Positions 1-11,099 of a stretch of 64,000 bases of DNA are shown one piece after another (positions within the stretch are counted from its first letter, which is position 1; each line of letters opens with the position of its first letter). Below the pieces are notes generated by a model. That model did not search any database. It was not told the DNA's origin and saw only the letters and a program-made list of their open reading frames with translations. Source of the stretch: Ascaphus truei (Eukaryota; Chordata; Amphibia; Anura; Ascaphidae); assembly GCA_036426205.1 (NCBI GenBank), contig CM071570.1, positions 72,122,728-72,186,727 of the forward strand, given 5' to 3'. The position numbers and the translations under genes are program-made.

Positions 1-337
1 GATTCGTTCAAACTGATTGTTAAACTTTGAATGACTCGAACTTGTGGGTAACTAGGGAGAACAGTTTCACAGTGAACAAAGAAATAACCTGGGTTTTGGA
101 ACTTGCACGCTTTAGAAACTTAGAAACTAAACTCGGCAACTTCTTGATGTGCAGGTTGTCGTGGTCATTGTGGCTTGGTCGAGTTGGAAGATGTGTTCCA
201 GGTACCACAACCGTTGATTAGTTTTTAGGTGGGTTGCTGGAGTGGGCCGCGACTCGATTAGTACCTTATATCCAGACCACGTTTTGGCTTGCCTGCCATC
301 TTAAATGGGTGTTAAGTAAGAATCCAGCTCTAGTTTT
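1..337. other. No recognisable feature
   Basis: No gene, repeat terminus or simple repeat could be recognised here. The stretch lies beyond the C-terminal end of the L1 ORF1 relic on the reverse strand and may be the 3' part of that decayed element. Confidence 0.4.
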
Positions 338-700
338 TCAAGTGGGTTGGGTCTTTGCTCGCCCAGAGGTTGGAGTTTTCACCCATGCCTGGCGTTGTGC
401 CTTAGGTGAATGACAGGGTCTTTGAGAGGCCTCCGGATCCTCTGGTTCGAGTAGACCCAATGATCGTAGTTTTTCCTCACCTTCTTCTGGTGAGAGTAGA
501 ATATACATCGTTTCTTGATAAGTGAACAATAGTTTGCACGGGAAACCCCAGCGATAGCGGATTTTATTGTTCCGCAGTGAGTTGGTGATCTGCGCGAACA
601 TTCTCCGCTTATTCAGCGTGATTTGAGCTAAGTCCGGAAAGATGAGGAGTGGAACGTTATCCTGCTCTATCTTTGGGGTGGTTCTAGCGGCTCTCAATGG
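338..700 (-). pseudogene. L1-type ORF1p C-terminal domain relic
   Basis: An open stretch of about 119 residues on the reverse strand resembles the C-terminal nucleic-acid-binding domain of L1 ORF1p. The visible hallmarks are LLIFPDLAQITLNKRR, then a stretch ending in IRYRWGFPCKLL and a short TYQETMYIL strand. In the family this domain binds RNA with the trimeric coiled coil and acts as a chaperone during target-primed reverse transcription. The coiled coil and RRM parts are not seen, so this is a truncated relic. The downstream L1 ORF2 relic at 2560-3850 is on the other strand, so it belongs to a different insertion. Confidence 0.65.
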
Positions 701-794
701 CTTATCTTATTTTTACTGTATGTAATATTGTGATAAATCAGTTTGATTAAAAAAAATAAAAAAAGTGTGTGTGTGCCGAGCACGCGCATTTTAA

Positions 795-1358
795 GTGAAA
801 CTTCTTTGTCTTTTGTCACTGTTTTGTCACAGAAATTGTATTTGTGATGGTGATGTTTTAATTAAAAATCAAAACACAATTTCAGTGACAAAGCGCACAC
901 ACCCCGTGTTTTAGCTATTTGCACATGTATAGTTATACTTATACTAACTGTGAATTCCTTGTGTGTGTATCTCTGTCTCCTTCTTCAAAAGTGTGCCGGT
1001 GTTGCTGCTGCTCATGTACATGTACCCAGCGCCGGGGGCTGCTGCGCATGTGCGCACTGAGCCGTGGCTGCTGCGCATGCGCATGGCATCTTTTGCCCAC
1101 AGTGACGCACGCCGACGGCCTCTTTTGCCCACAGTGACGCGCGCCAACGGCCTCTTTTGCCCACTGTTACGTCACTTCTGTGACTACTTCTGTCACCATG
1201 AAGGTAATTTGTGCCAGCAAAATTTTTCTACGCGCATCGGTGACGCGCGGCACGCCGAGGTGATGCCACTAGCAAGCCCGGAAATCTCCCGGCTTGCGGA
1301 ACTGGCCGCAGTGCAATAAAATGTGTCGCCAGTGTAGGTACCAGCAAAGAGGTTTCAC
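795..1358. mobile_element. TTAA-flanked MITE with GTGAAACYTCTTTG termini
   Basis: The segment is flanked by TTAA at 791-794 and 1359-1362. It has inverted termini: the left end begins GTGAAACTTCTTTG and the right end, read inward, begins GTGAAACCTCTTTGC. No transposase is encoded, so it is non-autonomous. TTAA targets are typical of piggyBac and Kolobok elements; which applies is undecided. Its left subterminal sequence (about 795-890) recurs inverted at the right end of the larger element at 12631-14520, so the two are one family. The middle is CpG-rich and carries CGCATGCGCA-type palindromes. Confidence 0.75.
1015..1165. promoter_or_regulatory. CpG-rich patch with NRF1-like palindromes
   Basis: Inside the TTAA MITE there are GCGCATGTGCGCA and TGCGCATGCGCA motifs at about 1040-1085 and a repeated block TTTTGCCCACAGTGACGC. 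TGCGCATGCGCA is the known NRF1 recognition palindrome. Whether the element is transcribed from here is not shown. Confidence 0.35.
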
Positions 1359-1381
1359 TTAAAAAATGCAGCAATCCATCC

Positions 1382-2450
1382 TCAGAAGGCATGTATGTAT
1401 GTATGTATGTATATCTTTATTTGTGTAGCGCCGTCCATGTATATAGCGCTTTACAGCAGTAACACACGTGACATGATAATTGGAGACATTATAGGAATAA
1501 GCGCGGCAGACATAAAAGTAACATTAGGAAAGGGAGTTCCTGCCCCGAAAAGCTTACAATCTGATTGGTAAGTAGGTAGAATTTAGAAGCAGTAGGAGAG
1601 TGGTATGGTAAGTGCGTCTACAAGGGGTCATGGTAAATGCATATGCGATGTATAGTATCAGACTAGAGAGCTACCTAAATGCGTCATTAGAGAGGTGTGT
1701 TATAAGATGGGCCCTGAAGGTAGGAAAGAGAGGGTGCTAGTTGGATATTGGGTAAGGGCATTCGAGTTGAGCCGTGAGTAAGAAGGTTTTAGGCAGGAGA
1801 GGGCTTTTGATACAAAAGGGGTAGACAGAAGATATCCTTGAGCAGAACGCGAGAGTTGGGCAGGTGTATAGTGAAAAATTATGGCTGAGTAGAAAAGGGG
1901 CAGAAGAGTAGAAGAGCCTTAAAAGTGAGGAGGAGAATGTTGTAAGCAATACGGGATTTAATAGGAAGCCAGGAGAGGGATTTCAGCAGGAGAGACCCTG
2001 AAACAGATTTATTGGTGAATAAAGGGATTCTAGGAGCAGCATTTAGGATAGATTGAAGGGGAGACAGAGGAGAGGAAGGAAGGCTGGACAGTAGAAGGTT
2101 AGAATAGTCGAGACGAGAGAGAATGAGAGCCTGCTTTAGAGTTTTAGCAATAGTGTGACAGAGGAAATGGCGTATCTTTACAATGTTGTGAATGTGAGGG
2201 AGCAGTCAAATGTGACACCTGAACTTGCGTGCTTGTGATACTGGGTGTATGATAGTGCTGCCAACAGTAATGGACAAGGGGCAGTAGGGTCAGGCATGGG
2301 AGGATGTATGAGGAGCTACAACTTTGACATGTTTCAGAGGGACATGCAGGATGATACAGCAGAGAGGCATTCAGTGACTTTGTTTTGGACAGCAGGTGTA
2401 AGGTCAGTGGTTGAAAAGTAAAGTTTTATATTCCTACACTTTGAAGCAGT
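1382..2450 (-). mobile_element. CR1/L2-like LINE 3' end (RT C-terminal relic plus tail)
   Basis: Read on the reverse strand, about 2130-1900 encodes a decayed LINE C-terminal segment including SRLDYSNLLLSSLPSSPL and later KSLSWLPIKSRIAYNILLLTFKALL, a signature seen downstream of the RT palm in CR1/L2-clade LINEs. The 3' end (about 1565-1390) has a GCGCTATATA-type block followed by AATAAAG and a (CATA)n tail at 1388-1412. The same tail in forward orientation is at 31859-32010. Frameshifts and stops make it inactive. The clade assignment is from motif memory only. Confidence 0.6.
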
Positions 2451-2519
2451 TATTTATGCACTTATGTCACTTAACATAAAAAATGATAAACTCAAGGGAT
2501 TATGGTTTGGTGATTTAGT

Positions 2520-3850
2520 GGAGAAGTTGAATCTCATCTCGGCTCCATCCAGGGATTTGGAATATATAAGAAAATAATCCTCATATCATCTCGCCAGACA
2601 TGAGAAGTGCTGAAAAGAAAAAGGGGACCCAGTTTACAATCCAACTGAAATGAACAATTTTACACAATATTATTATAATCTTTACAATTTAAATACAAAT
2701 GGGGGCACTGATCAGGTAAAAGCTGAACTTAGTGATACATTTTTAAGTAATGTCTCTTCACAAGAGTAATGAAACAGACTTAGCAAATCTATGTTCTCCT
2801 ATAAAACAGGAAGAAGTCACCTCTGCCCTTAAAGATGTTAAATCTCAAAATCCCAAAGCCCAGATGGCTTTTCAAATAAATAGGTCTTTGGTAGATATAC
2901 TATCCCCTCATCTTGGTCTTTTGTTCAATAAATGTATTTCCTTGTCTAAACTTCCCTCTGAGATGCTACAAAAGACCATAGTCACTTTTCCTAAGGAAGG
3001 AAAAGATCATAATATTTGCTTGAATTATAGACCCATGTCTTTACTTACCGGTAATAAAAAACACAAAATTATATGCTAAAATTCTGGCAAAACAGTTGGG
3101 AGAGATCCTTCCTTCACCGGTACACCCTGACCAGGTGGATTTCATACCAGGAGGCTATCAACAGACAACACTAGAATAAATGTTGATCTTCTTCATTATG
3201 TGTGGTCCAAGAAAATTCCCCTAATTCTTCCTTCTTTAGACACAGAGAAGGCCTTGAACAAGTTAAACTGGCAGTACATTTTTAAGGTATTGATGACCAT
3301 TTATTTTGGAGTTATTTAGACTCTCTATGGATCCCAATCTGCGAGGGTGAATACAGTGGGCAATACATCCGAACCCTTTCCCTTTATCCAATGGTACAAT
3401 CCAGGAATGTCCTCATTCCCTGTTGATTTTCGTATTGGCTATCGCGCCATTGGTTATTAGTATCAAGAGCAGTCCTGACATCTCTGGAATCACCTTAGTC
3501 CAGACGGAATACGAACTGAGTTTATAAACAGTTGATATTCTTTTGACATTAATGAACCCTGTAATTCCATGCCAAATGTACAAAATGTATTTACTGGTAT
3601 ATAACTTTAGTAAGATCTCAGATTATACCATTAATGTCAACAAGTCTGAGGGTGCAGCAAAAGTTGGAGGAGGCCCTAGATTTTTCATTCTCTTTCTGTT
3701 GGAAAAAATATTCCATAAAATACCCCCAACCCCCTCCAGAAGCCCATATTAGTTTCTCATATAATGTTAGCATTTTGCCCCTGAGCATGTCCTGCTTTTT
3801 ATGTTTTCCTAGTATTAGAAATCCTTTTCTAATCTCTAGTTTCTGATGCT
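2520..3850 (+). mobile_element. L1/Tx1-type LINE ORF2 reverse transcriptase relic
   Basis: Several short in-frame blocks on the forward strand match L1 ORF2 RT. One is a segment with IKQEEVTSALKDVKSQNP leading to NYRPMSLL at about 2750-3055. After frameshifts come KLYAKILAKQLGEILPSP and QVDFIPGG near 3065-3160, SLDTEKALNKLNW near 3235-3275, and LLVYNFSKISDYTINVNKSE at about 3590-3650. In L1 this protein nicks the target and copies its own RNA. Reading-frame breaks between the blocks and absence of the endonuclease show a dead, 5'-truncated copy. Confidence 0.7.
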
Positions 3851-6689
3851 ACTATGGTAACCTTTAGACTAAACTGGGCTCTGGGGAGAGCTCATTTTAA
3901 CCTCCCGGACACTTAAAATTATAAACGCTTATATCTCACAAACAAAGCAATAGATTAAAAGAAAATACAGCATTCGAAATGCAGGAAGTGATCTTTTAAA
4001 GCAAGTAAAAAAAATAAACTGCAAAAAAGGGCGATCATTGTTGACTGCTGCTTTCAAATCTTACACAAATTGCTGATGTACTGAGATTGTGAATGTAAAC
4101 AAGTTGTATATTGTTGGTTAGAAGCATATGAAGAAATGCCACTTGTCAACAAGTTACTGAACTTGATGTGCAAAGCCAAGTCCATTACCTATATGTAATA
4201 CTATATTATATTTATCAAGTGACTAGTACCCTAAACTTTGTAAAGCTCTATGTAAATACTCCTATTACTTTCTGTTAAACACAGAAAAAATGTTCTCTGT
4301 ACCTTGACATTAAAAATTGGCATCACTTTATCTCTTATTTCTTTAAGCAGCAATCCCAACCATTTACAGTAACTTTCCTTGGAGGTGGTTTGAATAAAGG
4401 GGTCTGCTGCTGTAGGGGATTACCTGTTTCCAATATTTTGTTGCCCTCTTCAAAAGTCAATTTCTGACTGGTAACAGTTAAATGGAGGTAGGTGGCACCT
4501 CCCCCTAGAGCTCACCCCTCCCCACCTTTTTAACTTGGGAGGTTCTGGCATTTTGCTGAATGGACAAGACTCACTGTAGTTGCTTCCCCTCATACAGAGG
4601 TAAAAGGAAGGGTTCACAGTTTTAGTGTTAGGACCTGCATTAATTTTGTTTACCTTGACGTGGTATGCAGGCTTACGATACTTTGGCCGGAGGGCTAACT
4701 AAATAACCAAGTAATTAATATTATAATTGAAGTATTTACACTTATTACCATATATGTTTTGTCAATTTGATATAGAATTGGGCACCTCTGTCTTTTGTTC
4801 TCTTCAAAGGTCGTTGGTGGTCAACTCCTGCCTGAGGATCATAGGTCAAAATCCCTAATTGCCTCACCATCATCTTATTTTGCCATTATAAGCTCTTGAA
4901 CATTGTCTAACATTGCAGCTGAATATCAGAAATGTATGAAGTTGTCCCACTTTGTGTCATGAAAGTCCAAGGAGCTATGAACAAGAAAGTTTGCCATCAA
5001 AATGATGTTTGCCATTTTTATTCCACATTCTTCCTTATGCAAACATTTTCTGCCTTAGCAAAACTGGAAAAAGTCAACAAAATTGGTGAATCATATGGAT
5101 TTCTACGAGGAAATAAGTGTTGGTGACATATTTGCAACTTTTCCATCCTCCATGAATATATTGAACTTGGAAGGTTTTGCCCATCTTAAGCGTGGGGCTA
5201 TGCAGATATTATTGAGCTTTTATGTGGTACTCTTGAATCATGGAGCAGATATTAATGTTCTTTGGTAATCTGGAATCACGGAGAGGCGTATGTACCAATG
5301 GTAGCCGCTGATATGATTCTTTTGGATACCAATCAGGCAATTCTTGCTAAATGGCTTCATAACATTCCCCCAACTATTTGACAACTAAATATAATCTTAT
5401 TCACAATCGTGGTAAATGAAACATTTGAAGTAATGTCAAAAATTAGTCTCCCAGCATGTAATATTTAACTAGATGGGAACAATATATCAAGCAGTTACCT
5501 GATAACGTTTAAAAAAAAAAAGCTAATGGAACCATTTAAATTCATAGCTTGGTCACTTGCTCAGCTAAGAGAGACCGGCTGTTTAAGTTTTACTGCACTA
5601 CATTCACACGGTTATATATGAAACTGGGTACAAATCTGGCCTCTTTCACCATTTTTCCCCAGCCCGCAAACACATTTTTTTTTCTCCCTCTCTCTTTTAT
5701 GATCATTTTCTTTTTTTTATGTTTTAGAATGTTACGCGCACATGTATATGTTCAAATGTTTATCTTCTATCAAATATATCTTTGAAAGTGATATCAATGA
5801 TTAAGAAGGAAAAAAATAAGAACATGTCAGTTGCCCCGTATAAATAAAGACATGTATTAAGCCGTGCCTATTGCTGCTTTTATTCAGGGCTTTAATATGA
5901 AAATGGTTCGCTAGCCCCAACTACTCCATGTCTGGAGTGGCTGTGTCTGTGCACATTATGTAGCATTCGTAGGAAGAAGATAACCTCTCAAAGAGAATGT
6001 GGGATGTGCATGAGTTAATATCCAGTTCATTTAAATAGCCATCAGCAGAAAAAAAAGTGTTTCTATCTAGTGCTTGCGTGCTGATTCAATGGACACCAAT
6101 ATCTTGTTTTCAGCACTGTGGCCCTTGCACTGTGATATGAATAGTGAGCCACTCCAGTTTGCTGAAAGGAAGAGGCGTTTCATTTAGAAAACATATGCTC
6201 AGTGCTTTACAAAGACATGTCGAAGGACAACGTGTTCAGCAGCTGGGACTTTCAGTTTGTATATAAGCTAATTTCTTCTGTGTATACACCAAGCGAGCGT
6301 GTTGGCATCATTACATCATGCCACTGAAGCACACAATTGATACCTTTGAATCATGTCCCTTTATATACATGCACATTCATCTGCCAGAAACAAATACATT
6401 CCCATGCTAGCCTTGGAAATAATATTCTGTCAGCGAATTTCCATTCTTTCGAGAAATGTAATAGTTGGGGAAGAAAAAAATAAGTAAATTCTGTATGATA
6501 GGACCAGTAAACGGGAGGTGTAATAATGATCAATATTCTATACTAACAAAATTGCAAAACTGAACAAAAATGATTTCAATTATTAATTACATTTATAGTA
6601 TATTATGAGCAGGGCGTTCATTACATTTTGTTTCTATTTGCGCTTGCTTTTCCTGATTTGGTATGTCATTCTGTTTTATTTAATTGATA
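3851..6689. other. Low-complexity AT-rich DNA, no gene seen
   Basis: No coding signature was found. A possible TTAA-type element end, TTAAGCAGCAATCCC, is at about 4343, similar in style to the MITE at 9195-9596. A segment at 4655-4710 resembles part of the inverted-repeat element at 7560-8150 (GCAGGCTTA..., then CTTTGGCC..., then AACTAAATAACC). The remainder looks single-copy as far as can be judged within this window. Confidence 0.4.
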
Positions 6690-6755
6690 CCACTCTGTTC
6701 CCCCATTGTACTGTGCTACGGAATATGTTGACGCTATATAAATAAGCAATCATTT
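6690..6755 (+). repeat. Retroposon 3' tail fragment
   Basis: A short block reading TTGTACTGTGCTACGGAATA and then GACGCTATATAAATAA resembles the 3' tails of abundant amphibian retroposons. It is the same style as the tails at 1390-1565 and 31859-32010. No associated coding part was found. Confidence 0.4.
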
Positions 6756-7095
6756 AAAGAGGCCGTCCACGATGCCCTTTAAAAAAAGTATATCAAAATT
6801 ATTATAAATACTTTTTTTTTTTTACAAAATAGAGCTATGGTGCACTGAGAAGCATTATCAATGTATGATATATAATAGTCCCACGAATGGACCAAACAAT
6901 ACAATGAACAATTACAATAAAACAATGTGAACTTACAACTATCTATAAAGGATAGGTGGAAACCGGGCGTTCCAGAAGTCAAGCCGTGGGCACAGATGTT
7001 GCAGGTCCGGACCCGCGCTTCTCCATTGGCTGAAAGTTCCTCTCTGCTACCGGTATCTCTCTCTACCAAAGGCGCTCACATCGCAGCCCCTCCTG

Positions 7096-7134
7096 ACCTC
7101 AACGCGTTTCGCATTGCGTGTTTCGTCAGGAGGT
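7096..7134 (-). ncRNA. Hammerhead-like motif of a Penelope-type relic
   Basis: The reverse strand has CTGACGA (7123-7129) and GAAAC (7106-7110), followed by GCGTT. The outer helix I is formed by ACCTC/GAGGT (7096-7100 with 7130-7134). Both conserved core boxes and the NUH triplet (GUU) are present, but helix II is weak. PLEs are known to carry hammerheads, and the GAAACGCG block is shared with the PLE at 59197-63790. Confidence 0.5.
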
Positions 7135-7545
7135 GTTTTAATATATGCAGCCTTTGATTACTTATATTGAAAACAAATTACCTAATCTGTCCATTGATTT
7201 CTTCGCCCGTAATCGATCAGCAAATATCCTGCTTCCCAGGGTTTGCTCAATGGCTGCCTTACAGTTTCAATCAATCCTTCAGTCAGTGCAACTCAGCAGC
7301 TACAATGTATTCTTATATTACTAAGGTAATATTATCTATTGTTACAGTTTGCAGCTCAAACTGCTGGGAACAATTTATCACAAACAGGAAAGTGTTACAA
7401 AGATCTTGCACTGCTGGGGAGGTGTGCTAAAACCTGCTATAGAAATAAACAGATGCTCATCGTATTTAAACTCATACAAAATGGCTTAAGAGTTGAATTT
7501 GAAAAAATGTAGTAAGTATTATCTAATACTACAGAACTCATTTTT
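7135..7545 (+). repeat. Dispersed repeat, copy A (copy B at 40004-40430)
   Basis: About 410 bp aligns colinearly with 40004-40430. Shared blocks include ATATGCAGCCTTTG, CAATCAATCCTTCAGTCAGT, CTACAATGTATTCTTATATT, CAGCTCAAACTGCTGGG and GTAGTAAGTATTATCTAATA. Both copies are on the forward strand, carry many small differences and encode nothing recognised. The sequence after each copy (GGATATTG / GAATATTG) is also alike, so the true element may extend into 7560-8150. Confidence 0.75.
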
Positions 7546-7559
7546 CCTTTTGAACCCCA

Positions 7560-8150
7560 CGTAGGATATTGTACATATTACCGCGCTCCTCCCTATAGAA
7601 GTTTGCCGCTAGTAAAAAGATAGGCCTTACATATAGAAAATAATGATTCCTGCGCTACTACCAATTAGGCTAAAATAAAATAGTGATCTCATGAATAAGG
7701 GTTATTTTGTTAAAACCTTTGGCCAAACCCCTGCAGGGATTAAATAAAGCATATGCTGACAGAAAGGAATATATATAAGTTTTATTATATTTACACCAGG
7801 GAATTTGTGCACGCACAGTTTACCTCTATAGTAAGGTAACTATGATACTGGCATTGGCCAGCTTTTAATTGCACTACTCACAAAAGCATATGCTTTATTT
7901 AACCCCTTCAGGGCTTTCTCACATTTTTCACTAGTCCATGGGACAATAATTACATATATTCAGTGTAGGTACCTGCAAATTCGGTTATGCCTTGATGTTG
8001 GCTGCAGGCTTATAATGCTTTGGCCAAAGGGTTTAACTAAATAACCCTTATTCATGAGACCACTATTTTAGTTTAGCCTAATTGGTAGGAGCACAGGAAT
8101 CGTTCTTTTTGTTCTCCATGTAGGATATTGCATGGATTGCTCCTTTAAAA
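7560..8150. mobile_element. Inverted-repeat (foldback) element
   Basis: The left arm (about 7637-7756) is repeated inverted at about 7920-8110. Blocks shared between arms are CCAATTAGGCTAAA, CTCATGAATAAGGGTTATTT, CTTTGGCCAAA and TTAAATAAAGCATATGCT. No transposase or clear target duplication is visible. A fragment of the same family is at about 4655-4710. Confidence 0.6.
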
Positions 8151-8842
8151 TATATATGTAATAATTAAATAGATAAAAATTATATAAATACATGGTATAA
8201 GGCATGTGTGGTTTTCATCATTTTCACGTTGGTTAAACTGGTTTATTTGTGTGGTTTTAGAAAACAAATGTTAGGTTTTATAAAGCAGGAGCTCTTGTAA
8301 AAAAATTTAATGTAGTTACACTGGAATTTTTTCGTTTGTTGTAATACATAGTAGTGTTTAGAATTAATTTATTGGGCTTAAAGCCGTAGGGGGTAAAAGA
8401 AAAAGTACTAACATTTTTTACACCGTAAGAACAGCCTGATAGTGGCTTTAACTTAACATATCTATTCACTGGTTAAAAAAAGAATGGATGCTCTATTTTT
8501 GTAGCAATTTATATTAATGACTACAGTGAAATAAAAATGTCATATTTTAACAATTGTGTTAATTGTAGTATGATTGTAAAAAACAATATGTATAGGGAAG
8601 GTACATTAGAAAAACATACAGAAAAAATATAATACATCTTCCTATCCCTTTTATTGCTGTCTGAAATTGTCTGATCTCGTTACTTTACTGAATGATGACT
8701 CTTCTGTGGCTTATCATATATGAACAACACATCAGAATGGATATGTCAACAAAAAATAAAATGAACTAGCCCTCGCCCTGTCTTATATTATTCAGCTGGA
8801 GGTGCTATGATCCTGCATCTATACCGCTAGATTCATACAGGC
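8150..8842. other. AT-rich DNA, nothing recognised
   Basis: No gene, repeat boundary or RNA motif could be supported here. Confidence 0.4.
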
Positions 8843-8880
8843 CTGACGAAGGGGCCAGGGGGCCTTGATACGTTGCTCTA
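8843..8880 (+). ncRNA. Degenerate hammerhead-like motif (PLE relic)
   Basis: CTGACGA at 8843-8849 is followed by a GGCC/GGCC helix II candidate and GATAC at 8867-8871, where a working core needs GAAAC. The layout matches PLE 3' ends elsewhere in the window. The core substitution predicts no activity. Confidence 0.4.
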
Positions 8881-9194
8881 TTGTTCACATACATACAGTA
8901 TAGCAGTGTGTCTGCTAATTTTCCTTTCCCTGTGCGTGCTGATATTTTTTCTGTATTGCTGCTTTATTTGATACTTTGAAGTGACCAAAAGGAAAACGTC
9001 AGTCTCATTTTCTTTGATTTCCTTTTTAAGTGCTAATTAAAGTATAATGCTAAAAAAAGTATAATTTTTTTTATACTATGTCAAAAAATCCATGACAAAT
9101 AAATACACCAATATAATATTTTTTTTACATCAGCCAGATGCTCCAAGGATGTAATGAGACCAATTGGATCACCCACCTACAGACACCAATTTAA

Positions 9195-9596
9195 AGCTGC
9201 AATCCCAACTAAGTGGTATTTTTCTTTACCCCCTTCCCATCCCTTTGTTTTACAGGATGGGGACATGGGTATCTCCCCAGAACTGAATTGAGCTATTTAA
9301 GCTCTGGCATCCCCCCCCCCCCCCCCCAGTTTCAGAGATACTTTCAATCTCCCTCCAGGGACACAAAATTGTCACTAAATATCAGCGCACCGGGCAGTAG
9401 CAACATCATTGGTAGGTGGCGTCCTGTTTGGGTGGCCATTTAAATCCCCCTTAAAAAACAAGAAATAACTTCACCAGTAAATATCTCAGGCACCTGAGAG
9501 TCCCCAGAGATTAAAATACAGAGGTTCAACTCTGGTGGACTCCCCGGTTACTCATCCTGTAAAATGATGGGGGTATAGTTAAGGGGGGCTGCTGCT
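9195..9596. mobile_element. TTAA-flanked MITE with AGCWGCA termini
   Basis: TTAA at 9191-9194 and 9597-9600 flanks inverted ends beginning AGCTGCAATCCC (left) and AGCAGCAGCCCC (right, read inward). It has a poly-C run at about 9310-9328 and no coding capacity. TTAA target sites point to a piggyBac or Kolobok-type transposase acting in trans. Confidence 0.6.
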
Positions 9597-9599
9597 TTA

Positions 9600-10480
9600 A
9601 GCACAGCTTGGGAAAACCGCTACAGACTAAAACCCCAAAGCAAACGGTGGTGTCAGTTTGGTGTCATCCAGTATGGGTCTTTAAAAACAAAATTGCATGT
9701 GTATTTTAAAAATCTGTGACCCTATGTGGGAATAGGGGGATCTGCACTGAAACATTTGCATCTAAAAATAAAATTTTCTTTGTGTGATTTTTACCATATG
9801 TATGAGAATTATTTATACTGTTGACATACAGGAATGTGGAGCACAGACAAATAATACATAGTCGCTTGTCATCAGAGATATAATACAGGGCAATTTGTGA
9901 CAAAGTAAGGACTTTTGTAAGCGTCTGATACATAGATCCCCTTAACCGTGCTTTAGTTTAGATTATATACAGTATTTAAGAAAGGACCAATATATGACTT
10001 TAATACATCACCCTCTTGTACAGAACAACCTAACATCCCACTACAATTGTACATTTCATTCTTGCTCTAAGCAGCCGAAATCTTCTCCTGCATGGGAGAG
10101 ACCACTTCACAGCATATTGAATAAGGGCTTTATTCAGACAAAAAAAAATATTTTCTTATACATTGCCTTTGCTTTCTTTTGGCTTTTTTTGTTGTCAATT
10201 TAATCCATAACTTACATGCAAACCAAAAGAATCCACGATGGTACACACTTGTTTCTGTAACATTCCACATTCTTACAGGTCGAGCACCATTGAAAGTCCG
10301 ATCCAGAGATGTGCTTTTTCTTGGCAACATTCAGACAATTATTACTATTATCCTTTATTTAAAATGCCTCAGCATATTCTGTACCCTAGTACAATGGGAG
10401 AATGAAACGAATAAAATATCAAACGTTAACATACATTAAAATGGTAGGTGTTCCTAGCACTCAAACCGTAAGTAAATGTA
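9600..10480. other. No recognisable feature
   Basis: AT-rich sequence with short open stretches that lack any family motif. No repeat termini were identified. Confidence 0.4.
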
Positions 10481-10619
10481 GGAAATAATATTTCAACACT
10501 TTGTTGTATCAAAAATGTAAATTGTATTGAAAACTAAACAATTTAAAAGAGGGACAGATACCGAATGAATACACATATCTAGGGAAAAATGTACAAAAAA
10601 TAATGTACAGGAAGGCCCT

Positions 10620-10910
10620 GCTTCTCGGCGATCCGCTGATACGGCGTTACCGAGAAGGGGGCTGCCATGTCTGCGCATGCGCAGAATGGGTAAGTCAGGG
10701 GTCGTGCATGCGCAGAACGGGCGGTTGATGAGGGTGCGCATGCGCAGAATGGAGGTTGTGCACGCCGAACGGAGGTTGCGCATGCACAGAAGGGGGGAAT
10801 TGCCAGTATGCGCATGCGCACATTCCGAAAATCGCCGGTTCCGCCTTCCGGCGATTTTTGCTTTGCGGCGGGCCCATAGAACGGAACCCGCCGCATCCCC
10901 GGGGTCCTCC
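10620..10910. promoter_or_regulatory. CpG-rich cluster of NRF1-like palindromes
   Basis: Five or six copies of GCGCATGCGCA or close variants (for example CGTGCATGCGCAGAA, TGCGCATGCACAGAA) occur in about 150 bp. They are followed by an inverted repeat around AAAATCGCCGG and CCGGCGATTTTTG. The long open stretches through this block on both strands are a by-product of its composition. It probably is the 5' or internal promoter part of a transposable element, because a hammerhead-like PLE motif follows at 11041. Confidence 0.4.
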
Positions 10911-11040
10911 TGTAAGTCTAACCGGCACATGGGGGAGGGGAGTGGGGAAAAAGGGAAAACAAAAAAAGGGGTGGGGGGAAAGAATAGGGAAAACAAAAGC
11001 CAAAAAAGGGCAATACAGGGAGCAGATGTGGCGGAAAGAA

Positions 11041-11085
11041 GGGGGCAACATTTCGAGGCTAAATGCCCCGTCCTCAGGCTCGTTA
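11041..11085 (-). ncRNA. Hammerhead-like motif (PLE relic)
   Basis: The reverse strand reads CTGAGGA (11071-11077), then a 5-bp helix II GGGGC/GCCTC closed by ATTTA, then GAAATGTT. All core bases are compatible with CUGANGA...GAAA and a GUU cleavage triplet. Helix I is poor. Likely a PLE 3' region relic. Confidence 0.45.
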
Positions 11086-11099
11086 CCATGGCGCCTCTC

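Noticed and set aside
8843..8880. Active hammerhead
   Set aside because: The GAAA box is GATA, which should abolish catalysis; kept only as a relic.
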